Shown here: positions 11,001 through 23,000 of the stretch, piece after piece
How the letters are laid out: each line of letters starts with the position of its first letter
How positions within the stretch are numbered: the first letter of the stretch is position 1
DNA from: Benincasa hispida
Taxonomy: Eukaryota > Streptophyta > Magnoliopsida > Cucurbitales > Cucurbitaceae
Length of the DNA: 64,000 nucleotides
Assembly: GCF_009727055.1 (NCBI RefSeq)
Contig: NC_052350.1
Span: 32,698,417-32,762,416 of the forward strand
Direction: 5' to 3'
Translations under genes and position numbers: made by a program
Notes under the pieces: generated by a model
What the model was told of the DNA's origin: nothing
The model's input: only the letters and a program-made list of their open reading frames with translations
Databases searched by the model: none

Positions 11001-14000
11001 ACAGGAACATCATCTACTGACTCTATCAGATTGAGGTTGGTTTCTACAGGTGTATCTGCAGGTTTACACCCTGTCATTCCAGTTTCTTTCAACAAATCGA
11101 GTGTGTATTTCCTCTGAGACACTGAGATCCCTTCTACTGATTTTGCTACCTCCATTCCTAGAAAATATCGCAAGGTACCGAGATCTTTTATCTCAAACTC
11201 ATCTGCCATTCGTCGTTTCAACCTGTCAATTTCTACTGAATCATCTCCTGATAGTATAATATCATCAACATAGACAATCAATACCGCTATTTTGCCTGGT
11301 GCTGACTTTTTAGTGAACAAGGTGTGATCTGAATGCCCTTAAACAAACCCCTGAGATTTAATAAAGGTGGTGAATCGATCGAACCAAGCTCTAGGGGACT
11401 GCTTCAGTCCATATAAGGATTTTTTTCAATATGCACACCTGATTGCCAAACCGGGCTTCAAAACCTAGAGGTGGGTTCATATAAACCTCTTCTCCCAATT
11501 CACCATTTAGGAACGCATTTTTCACATCCAACTGATGGATAGGCCAATCTTGATTAATAGCCACAGAAAGGAGGACACGAATAGTGTTAAGTTTTGTCAC
11601 AGGTGAGAAGGTTTCTGAGTAATCCACTCCATACGTCTGAGTGAATCCTTTTGCAACCAATCTGGCCTTATATCTGTCGAGAGTTCCATCTGACTTGTAT
11701 TTGACAGTAAACACCCACTTGCACCCTACGGTTTTGTGCCCTCTCGGAAGACTAACCAGATTCCATGTTTTGTTAGTCTCAAGGGCCCGCATTTCCTCCA
11801 TAATTGCACCTCGTCATTCAGAAATTTTCGGAGCCTTGTGCACATTGTCCGGAATTATCACATTATCCAGGCTGGTGGTGAAAGCTGTAAATCTCGTAGA
11901 CAGGTTACTATAAGACAAAAAGCTTGTCATAGAGTGTTTAGTGCATGACCTAGTACCTTTTCGCAGAGCTATCGGCAAATCCAAGGTAACATCAACCTCA
12001 ATCTCATTGGTCTTGTCAACCTGTTGATCTGTACCCAACTGTTGTTCATTTTCAGTTCCCTGAGCACCACTGGGCGCTTCATTATTGCCATCATCCCTGA
12101 CTGCACTGTCATCATCTCTGACTTCACCTGAGTCCCCTATATCACCTTCAACATACTCATTGTCATTATGACTAGGGTACTTTGACCCTGAGCCGGTTCC
12201 GGTTCTGACGCTTGAACACCTTCCAGCGGAGCAACAGNTTTGACATTTGTATATAAACTTATGTTCTTCTTCTACATATATATATATATATTTATTTATT
12301 TATTTATTGCGCCTCGCTTCGCTCGAGCGTCGCCTTTTTGTCGCCTCTAGCCTTGAGGCGATCAAGGGACTTGTCGCTTTGAGGTGCGCCTTGCGCTTTG
12401 AAAACACTGAAAAAAAGTTATGTCTTGGTCCGAGTGGGGATAGTATTTCTCTTCTGCATGTCCATGAAGTTTTGAAAAATCCAAACATCTCAGAGATAGA
12501 TAGAGAGGTAGGAATTTATCGAACGAGATCAGTCTAGATATTTTAACAGAAACAAGGGAACAGAACCCAGATGCACCCTCCATCCCCACCTCACTCCACG
12601 ATCTGGGGAATTCAGGTCAAGTTCAACGAGTCCCCACAAATTATCAGAATTCCCCACAAGAAAATTTGTTGTTATATATTTATTTTTAATTATTTGTTTC
12701 AATAATAAGTAATTAAAGATTGAAAATACATTAAAATTATATTTTTTTAATAACAAAATTAGAATTGAAATTATTCATTATTTTAAAAATTGATATACTA
12801 ATAATTGGAGAAAAGGGCTCAGGGGAGAGTTGAAATGGTAAAAGTTCACCATCTCTATCTCTGAAAAAAAATAATAATAATAATAATAATCAAGCAAAAT
12901 GGCTATTCTATGATCCTATTTTAAATGGAGATTCACTGTCCCACCAGCCCACGAGGAAATTATACTTTTGGTCCCTGAGGTTTGGTTTAGGTTGCATTTA
13001 GGTCTCTGATTTTTCAAACTCGACAATTTTACCCCAGAGATTTGCATTTAGTAGCATTTTTTTGTCCCTCTATCATTTTTTTTTTTTTTTTTTTTGTTAA
13101 TTACCAACAGAAAGCTAACGTAGCACCTATTTTCTATTTCTAAAAAGTTCTAATTGTCAGATAGTATGATATTAAATTTGTCTTCACCCATCAGCTTAAG
13201 TTTTTTGGTCAATCGGTGATTTAATACGGTATCAGAGTAAGCGGTCCTGAGAGATTTTGAGTTCAAAGCCCTACAAGGTTATTTCCTCCCCCTCCTCCCA
13301 ATTAATATTAATTTCCACTTGTTGGGTCTTGTTCATATGTCAAGCCCACAAGTGAGGGAGTGTTAGATGGTATGATATTAAATGTCTTCACCCATTAGCT
13401 TAAGCTCTTGGGTCAATCAGTGATTTTTTTATATCGAGTCAATCGGTGATTTAACACTAATATTTTTATTATTAAAAAAATTATATAAAAAAATATTATT
13501 CTTATTTGTTTTCTTTTTCTTTTGCTCTCCCTTCTTTCTCCCTCTTCCCTTACTCTCTCCCTCTCCTCCTTCCATCTTCTTGCTTCACCGTCCGTCAATG
13601 GCAACCACTACCACCAGCAACTGTAAATATATATTTTCCTTCTTTCCTCTTCAATCTTTCTTCTTTTTCTCTTTCCCCTTCCCACTTTGTTGCAATGCTC
13701 TATTTCTACTTTCCTCTGTCACACACGGCAGTGCTGGTTGTCAATAGGTATTTCCATCGTGATTTGTTTTTCTTTGATGTTTATTGAGATGGATTTTTCT
13801 TTTTCTTGTTTCTTCCACCGTTCTGCCTGTTTTCTTGACTTCATTAATTTTTATATCATAGTTTGTTAATCAGTGTAGTGGCTATGACTTTTTGTTTCTT
13901 TCGATTGAAGAGAAAATTGATTACAGGCAATTGAAGAACACCCATATGAGAAATTGGGAGAATTTTTTATTCGAAGAAACTCAAAGATGGAGAAAATTAT

Positions 14001-17000
14001 GTTATTGAGAAAATGAGCGAAAGTTTGAATTTTGAAAATAATACAGTGATCAAATTTAGAAAAAGTTGAGCAAATTTCTTAGGAAGGGAAGAAATTTTCG
14101 GTAGCTACAGACAGTGGTGACTATTGACGGATGGTGAAGGAAGAGGATGGAAGAAGAAGAGGGAGAAAGAAAGAAGAAAGAAAACTAATAAAATAAAATA
14201 AATGGTTTTTTAATTTTAAATTAACACAGTTATTAGTTTGGAGTTTTAATTGAGTTTAGGGTATAAATTAATTTTTTTCTTCCTTTTTTAAATTCCAAAT
14301 GTCACATTAAATAAGGGAAAAATTACTCTATTACTGTAACAAATGGAAGAAGAATGCCAAGAACCTTTTAAACCTATTTCTCAAAATTCAGAGACTTAAG
14401 CATACATTGTAACATCTCGATGACCACTTGAACCTATTCCTAAGAACTCATAGACCAAAAAGGTAATTTTATTTTTTTATTTTATTATTTAAGGTTTCTG
14501 TTATTAAACATATCTTTCTTGTTAAAGAATGCCATGTAATACTCATTTAAGACACCTCACCTTGAACTAAAAAAATCAATCAGCACAGCATAACAGAAAA
14601 TTAACGGTAAACTAGATCAGAAGTGTTAACAGTAGGACCGAAACAATATTATTCAAATTTCAAAAGGTTGAAATGCTGAGTTTGAAAACTCAAGGCCAAA
14701 ATGCAATCTAATTCAAACCTTAGTAAATAAAAGTGTATGTTTTCCAAAAGGAGAATCCATTTGAAAAATATAATCAACTATGAAAGCTCAACCAAAATGT
14801 AACAAGAAACATTATGCAGTTTTAGAAAGTCAAAAGCAGTCAACTTGTTTCCTTACAATTGATTGCAAACTTATTCCTCGTTTGGCTTCATCATAAGCAA
14901 TCGCCCGTAGTTCTTCGTAACTAACATCACCAACAATGTCACAAGGTTCACTGCAAACAAAAAAGTGCACTGGTGTGAAATCAGATAAAGTACCACACCG
15001 AAGGCAACCAAAGACATGAATATGGGATAATCCATGTACTCAATATTGGAAAAATGTACAGAAGAAACCAAACCTAAAGAATGTATGATTACAATAAAGG
15101 ACAATTATATGTGATAATATATATATATATATATATATATATTTTTTCTTTTTTCTTTTTTTTTTAAACAGAAACAAGGCTTTTCATTGAAATAATAAAA
15201 TATATTATAACATGCCTAGGTCGTTGCAAAGATAGATAATATATATTATAACACTCCTCTCAAGCCAGAGCAAATAAGTCAATCATGCCCAAGTCGTAAA
15301 GATAGCTTATTCTTGCTCTGTTTAAAGCTTTAGTTAGGTCATCTCTCAATTGTTCTTTAGTCTTCACATGTCTTGTGGACACCAACCCTTGTATTTTCTC
15401 ACAAATTAAATGACAATTCACCTCAATATGTTTAGTCCGCTCATGAAACATTGGGTTAAACGCAATGTAAAATGCTGCTTGATTATTAGCTGTAATTTAG
15501 CTTGCACCATAACACTGAAGCTTATCTTATTGATGTATCCACCTATTTCACACACAGATTGTGTCATAGGTCATAGCTCTATATTATGCTCAACACTTGA
15601 ACGTGAAACCACATTCTCCTTCAGAATCTGAAAAATATTCAACTCTTATATGACCATGATACTTATATAAGATTCTACACCCAAGTGCAACTTTTAGGTA
15701 GCATAGTATTTTGTGGAAATGGTGGAATCTTTTATTAAATTATTCCTCCCTCTCTTATGTTTACAAGAGTACACAATAATTAAGAAATAAGGTTCAGACC
15801 TAATTACATAAAAAGAAAAAATCCTACAGAAATAATTACAGCTAATAAAATCAAATCAAATCAAATAATGAGGCATAAACCAACACTCCCTCTCAAGGTG
15901 GTTTAAAGATATCTTGTATTGCCAGCTTGTTGATCAATTTGTCCAATTGTAATTTTGGAAGTCTCTTTTTCCACACATCAACAATGTGCTCTGTTGTTCA
16001 GAGATAGGTAGTGCATATCACTTCAACATCAATCTTCTCCTTTATAAAATGCTTATCAATTTCAATATGTTTTGTCCTATCATGTATGACTTGGTTGTGA
16101 GCTATGGAGATTGCGGCCTTATTGTCACAATAAACACGCATAGGCATTACCTGGATAAATTTTAATGCTTCCAATAGTCTATTTATCCTATACCCTCACA
16201 AATATCATGTGCTAAATCCCTAAAATTTGCTTCAGTACTACTCCTAGCTACCACATTTTGTTTTTTATTTCGCCATGTAACAAGATTGTCTTTAACAAAG
16301 GTACAATAACCGGAAGTAGATCTCCTATCTATTCTAATACTTGCCCAATCAGCATCACTGTAGATCTCCACATATAAATGATCAAACATCTTGTTGATAT
16401 GGTTTCTGTTTTTTTTTTTTTTTGGGACTCTAAACTGTTTGGCCACTCTACATGACCAACTCCGGTATCATTGTTTATCTCCCACCATGTGCCCTTTGTG
16501 TCTAGCAAATGAAGAAGTCGTGCAGCACCTACTGTTTGAGAGTTCATATACAAGCAAATTTTTCTTGGGTTTTTGGGAAGTCATATAGAGAATATGCATC
16601 AACTTTTGATCGTCTTGGAACAACCCATCTAGTAGCTTCTTGGTGGAGCTCCCATTTGAAGTCCTTTGCCAATTACTCTATTCAAGATATATGCCTTATT
16701 CGAATGCTTTTGTTTTTCTATGTAATCATGTATTCTTTATATATATCAAGTGGATCTCTTTCGTATAGGGATATGATGTGGGTGCTTTGAATGTGTCAAC
16801 CTAATTGATATATCTAGGTGCACCTCCCGATCCTGAGTCTATAATTCGTTGTATTTGCTCTTATGTTTCTATGTACTTTGAGCATTAGACTCTTTTCATT
16901 TGATCAACGAAAAGTTATGTTTTTGTTTCAGGAAAAAAAAATGATCATTCTTATTAAACAATATGCCTTTTCCTCGAGCCCCTTTCAGATATCTGAGAAT

Positions 17001-20000
17001 TCTATAAACTGCTTCAGAGTGCATTACCCTGGGGCATGCATGCACTGACTTACCATACTGACTACAAACGCAATATCTAGATGAGTATGAGATAGATAAA
17101 TAAGTCTTCCCACGAGTCTTTGGTATTTCTCCTTGTCTTTCATCTCTCCATCTATTGCAGCTTGCAATTTTAAATTCAGCTCAATAAGAGTTTCTGTCGT
17201 TCGAAAAACAAGTAAGCTTGTCTCATCAAGAAGATCAACAATATATTTTCTTTGATTGACAAGGATACCTTTCTTTGACCTAGCAAATTCCATACATAGG
17301 AAGTATTTCAAAGTTCCAGGTATTTAATTTGGAAGTCATTAACTACTTTGTCCTTCAAGTTGTTCAACTCAACTTCCTTATTACCTGTGAGAATGATATC
17401 ATCGACATACACTATCAAAACAACTATCTTATCATGGCTAGCGTGTCTGTAAAAAATGGTGTGGTATGCTTGACTCTAAATGAAGCCATAACTTGTCACT
17501 GCTTTCCCAAAACATTCAGACCACGCTCTTGAGGATTGTTTAAGGCGAGAGATTGCTTTAACTTGCACACTTTCCTGGTTCTAAGGTTCACTTCAAAGAT
17601 GGGTGGTAAGTTCATAAATACCTCCTCTTCAAGATCACCATTTAGGAAGGTATTTTTTACATCAAGTTGATAAAAGGACCAAACTGAAATAACAGTGATG
17701 GATAACAACACTCTAATAGAATTGATTTTTGCAACAGGAAAAATGTTTCTTGATAATCAATCCCATAGGTTTGTGTAAAGTCTTTAGCCACAAATTGTGC
17801 TTTGTATCTGTAAAACTCTTAGGTTTGAGAGAGAATCAGAATCCTCTATTCATTCACCAAAGATATGAATATATATAAGTGTACAAAGCATAGAAAAGAA
17901 AATTATCACAAAATATTTACAAGAATGGAAAACCCTAACAATAGAATTATAACACCCTCTCAAGTTGGAGCATATACGTTAATCATGCCCAACTTGTTAC
18001 ATAGATAATCTATACGTCTTCCATCCAATGCTTTCATGAAGATATCTCCTAATTGTTCTCTAGTCTTCACATATCCTGTAGATACCAATCCTTGTTGAAT
18101 TTCCTCACGTACAAAATGGCAATCAACTTCAATATATTTAGTCCTTTCATGAAATTCTGGATTAGATGCAATATGAAGTGTTGCTTGATTATCACACCAC
18201 AACTTTGTCGGTGTGGTGATTTCAAATCTCAACTCAACAAGAAGTTGATATATCCAAATCAATTCACACACAGACTGTGCCATTGCTCTATATTCTGATT
18301 TCGCACTTGAACGTGACACCACATTTTTCTTCTTACTCTTCCAAGAAATCAAATTACCACCAACAAAAACACAATACCCTAAGGTTGATCTTATGTCTTC
18401 TTTAGATCCTACCCAATCGGCGTTTGAGATACATTCAATATTAGTATGACCATAATCCTTATATAATAAACCACACCCAAGAGCAACCTTTAGATAACAA
18501 AGAATATGTTCCAATGAAACCCAATGATTAACTGTAGGGCATGACATGTACTGACTCACAATACTTACCGAATAGGCTATGTCGGGTCGAGTCAAAGTAA
18601 GGTAATTAAGTTTTCCCACTAACCTCCTATATCTTTCATGATCTTTTAGCAATTCTCCATCTTTTGTGAGCTGTAAGTTGAGCATCATTGGGGTACTACA
18701 TGGCTTAACCCCTAGCTTTCCTGTTTCAGTCAACAAGTCAAGTATATATTTTCTCTGTGATAATAGTATTCCTTTCTTGCTTCTTATTACCTCAATTCCT
18801 AAGAAGTATTTCAACATGCCCAAATCTTTTATATAGAATTGACTATGAAGAAAGGTCTTCAGAGACTGGATACCTAAAGCATCATCACCAGTAATCACAA
18901 TATCATCCACATATACGACTAATAAGATGACACCACCCTCAGATCTTTTAAAAAAGACCGAATGATCTAACGTGCTCTTCCGCATTCCGAAGCTTTCAAT
19001 CACCTGACTAAATTTACCAAACCAAGCTCGTGGACTCTGCTTTATTCCATACAAGGATTTACGAAGGCGACACACCGTTCCATTCTCCCCCTAAGCAACA
19101 AACCCTAGTGGTTACTCCATATACACCTCTTCTTGAAGATCACCATGAAGAAATGCATTTTTAATATCAAGATGATGTAAAGGTCAATAATTGATTGAAG
19201 CTAATGAAATAAACAACCTCACAGATACCATTTTTGCTACAAGAGAAAAAGTATCGGCATAATCAATGCCATAAGTTTGTGCGTAGCCTTTCGCTATAAG
19301 GTGCGCTTTTAACCGAGCAACAAAACCATCAGGATTGGATTGACTTTAACTGCAAACACCCATTTGCAACCGATAGTCTTCTTTCCTACAGGGAGAGAAA
19401 CAAAATCCCAAGTACAATTATCATCTACGGTAATCATCTTCTCCACCATTGCGGCACACCAACCAGGATGAGACAAAACCTCATGCACAGTTTTAGGGAT
19501 GGATATAGACTCTAAGGATGTAATGAATGAACAGGTGGAAGGCGACAAATGATTATGTGAAACAAAAAAGGAAATAGGATGAGCACATGTACGTTTACCT
19601 TTACGAAGAGCAATAGGAAGATCATCACTCATTTCTGGATTCAATGACAAAGAAGAGTCTGGTACAGGGTGTGGAACTGAAGGAGGTTGTCGTCGAGTAT
19701 AGACCTTGACAATGGATGGAAGAGTAGAGGTAGCCACAGGTAGAGATGAATCAGGAAGAGGATCGAAAGGAGAAATAACTATGTAGATAAGGAAGCCATC
19801 CTCTAATTCCTTATGCTCCCCCTGACTCTTATTCGAAGAGAAAGACGGTGATGAAACAAATGGGGTATGTTCAAAAAACGTAACATCAGGAGAAATGAAA
19901 TATTTATTTAGACTAGGACAATAACACTGATACCCCTTTTGAACACAGAAATAACCAAGGAAAATACATTTTAAGGATTTTGAATCCAGCTTTGTATGTT

Positions 20001-23000
20001 GAGGCCGAACATCCCGAACAAAGTAGGTACAACCAAATATTTTGGATGGAATGGGAAACAAATGTTGCTTGGGGCATAAAGTACGAAAAGGTATCTCACC
20101 CTTAAGAATGGAAGAGGGCATGCGATTTATTAAGAAACAAGTTGTGGAAACAACATCAGCCCAAAAGGATTTTGGAACATGCATCTGAAACATCAAAGCC
20201 TTGGCTATCTCAAGAAGATGACGATTCTTTCGTTCTGCAACCCCATTTTGAGATGGAGTATCGACACAAGAAGATTCATGAAGAATTCCATGGGCATCTA
20301 AATAAGACTTGAGTGTATGAGAGAGATATTCCTTAGCACTATCACTCTGTAGGATTTTAAAAGCACCACTAAACTGAGTTTGAATTTCAACATGGAAGTT
20401 ACGAAAATGAGAAAGTAACTCAGAACGACTTTTCATTAAATATAACCACGTAATACGAGAATAGTCATCGACAAATGTAACAAAATATCTAAACCCTCCT
20501 TTGGATTCAACAGGACATGGATCCTAAACATCAGAATGGACTAATTCAAAAGGAGCACTAGCTCGTTTATTGACTCGAGGATACAAACTCAAACGATGAA
20601 ATGTAGCAAACTGACATGACTCACAATCTAAAGAAGACAAATTTTGAAGTTGTGGACGAAGACTCTTCAACACAGAGATAGACGGATGACCCAAACAACA
20701 ATGCTCTTCAAAGGGAGACGACACACTTTAGCATGTAATGGCTGTAGGTGTTTGTGGTTCAAAGATGTAAAAGACCTCCAAATTCACGCCCTTTACCAAT
20801 AGTCTGCTTCGTCGTAAGATCCTGAAATAAGCAATAACCAGGAAAAAATGAAACAACAATGAAGATCAGGAGTGAGTTTACTGACCGAAATCAAATTAAA
20901 CGAGAAAATGTGGTAAATTTAAAACTGATGACAAAGAAATTGATTTAGTAAGATGGACGGTTCCTGATTCTAAAACAGGAGTGGAGGTTCCATCAGCTAT
21001 AGTGACATTAGGTGAAGAGGTAGATGTACAAAGGTTAGAGAATAAACTGGGGTTACCTGTCATATAGTTTGTAGTGCCAGAGTCAATGACCCATTTTGAC
21101 GTGGAGGAAAGAAGGCATTTAGAAATGCTCTGTCTCTGCGATGGCCATAATGGGAGTAGAAGATGATGCCCTCAATGACTCTTGATACTGCTGAAATTTA
21201 GCAAACTCCTTTACAGAAATCGTAATTGACTTGTCAAGATTATCAGGAGTAGAGGCGACATGTGAAGAGGGTGATGGCATCCTCTGACCCTTATTCATCA
21301 ATCTTCTGCATTCACGCTTCGTATGGTCAGGTTTATGATAATAATAGCAAACAACACCTCCTAGATTTGATCTTTGGTTATTGGGATGACCTTTGGAGCT
21401 ATTTGATTCAACTCCCTTATTACCTCTATAATCATTTGTACGCCCAATCAAAGCACTACTAAAATCAATGACGTAACTGCTTGTGTCTTCTCGGTACGAA
21501 GTATTCGAGTGTAAGCTTCTTCCAACGATGAGATATTTGAGCTTGACAACACTTAATCTTTGGCCATCTCATATTTAGGTGCAAGACCTACTAAAAGGCT
21601 CATGATAAATAACTTTGCACGTTGAGCCATTAGAACTTTTGGATCCGTGCTGATTGGCATCAAGGCATTGAATTCCGCACATGTATTTTTAACCTCCATA
21701 AAGTAGCTAGTAAGAGATTTTCTCCTTGATCAGGTTGATATAGAGTCTTACAAACATCAAACACTCTATTAATATTCTCTTTCCCTAAATAAAGGAAATC
21801 CAAATATTCTAATAGTTCCTTGATTGATTCGCAGTGATTTACTAGTTCAACGATTTCATGGTTAATAGAATTCTTGATTTGTAGAAGCATTCTTAAATTG
21901 TCCCGCCACCAAATTTTTTTATTAGCATCAATCGGTGGTTCTTCTGTGATGTGATCATCCATCTCCATGCTCCTAATAAAGTAGCGACATTTGATCTCCA
22001 TGAATTTTAGTTGGATCCATTCAACTTGTGTTCAGTTACTTTTGACACCATAGGAACAATCTCAGACATGACTACTAGTTTCTTATCAGCCATTACCTGA
22101 AAAAATAAACACCGGACAGCAGAGAATCAAACCATAATTTACCGAAGAGATGTCTTTACAAGTAGTGAGTATATCTATATATCCCAAACAAACACACCAC
22201 CAAGAAGAGTCAACAAAACTGAGGAAACCCACAGAAGACGAACCAAAACAAATGGCGCACGCGGCTACACGCGCCGACGCGTGGACCGACGGCAGAATGG
22301 AACAAACAGCGCGTGAGGCGGAATCCGGAAATTGGGGTTTTGTAGATCGGCGGTTGGGCTCCTCGACAGACTAGGCGGTGTCAAAAAACTAGCTTTTTTT
22401 CTTCCCACGACAGCGGCGGTTGACGGCGGGGAACGAACCAAAGCTGGCGACTGTGAGCAAAAGTGTAAACTCACCTCTCCACAAAACTCTAAACGTATCA
22501 CAAACGGGTTCTAAATTCCTAAACCTTAAGGTTCACAAAACCCTAAGTTTGTTTAGAGAGCTCTAATACCATTTAAAACTCTTAGGTTTGAGAGAGAATC
22601 AAAATCCTCTATTCATTCACTAAAGATATGAATATGTACAAGTGTACAAAGCATAGAAAAGGAAAATATCACAAAATATTTACAAGAATGGAAAACCCTA
22701 ACAATAGAATTATAACAGTATCTTTCAATGCTCCCTTCAGCTTTGCACTTTATAATGAACACCCATTTACATCCCACTGTTTTCTTTTTTTTTTTTTTTT
22801 TGGTAGATCAACAACTTCCCACGTGTCATTTTCTTTAAGAGCATTCATCTCTTCCATAACTGCCAAGTTCCAATTTGGATCATTCAAGGCCTCCTATATA
22901 TTCCTTGGAACAAATAGATTGGTTTCCCTAGAGGTGAAAGCTCTCATCAGACAATCTATGGTAAGAAAGATAGTGTGCAATAGGAATATGAGCTATCGGA

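Larger units (their letters stand above)
7410..12409 (+). mobile_element. hAT-superfamily DNA transposon, broken
   Basis: The left end reads CAGTGTTATT at 7410 and the right end reads AAAACACTG at 12409, giving short inverted termini (CAGTGTT). Flanking 8-mers AAAACAAG (7402-7409) and AAAAAAAG (12410-12417) agree at 7 of 8 positions, as expected for an old 8-bp hAT target duplication. Both subterminal regions (7419-7570 and 12309-12400) are strikingly GC-rich and full of AGGCG/CGCCT repeats, unlike the surrounding DNA. The interior encodes a hAT transposase remnant on the plus strand. A solo LTR and a copia piece interrupt it. It lies within intron 5 of the C3H16-like gene. Confidence 0.8.
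17809..22717 (-). mobile_element. Complete copia E nested in copia D
   Basis: 4909 bp. The LTRs are 17809-17954 and 22572-22717 (146 bp each, about seven differences by eye). The 5-bp target duplication GTATC lies at 17804-17808 and 22718-22722, inside the reverse transcriptase of copia D. The primer-binding site (minus strand TGGTATTAGAGC) is next to the 5' LTR at 22560-22571, and a polypurine tract (minus strand CTTGAGAGGG) is next to the 3' LTR. The interior carries gag, protease, integrase, reverse transcriptase and RNase H in copia order. Confidence 0.96.

Noticed and set aside
12247..12589. Overlapping ORFs near the right end of the hAT element
   Set aside because: They arise from the GC-rich AGGCG subterminal repeats. 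No domain.
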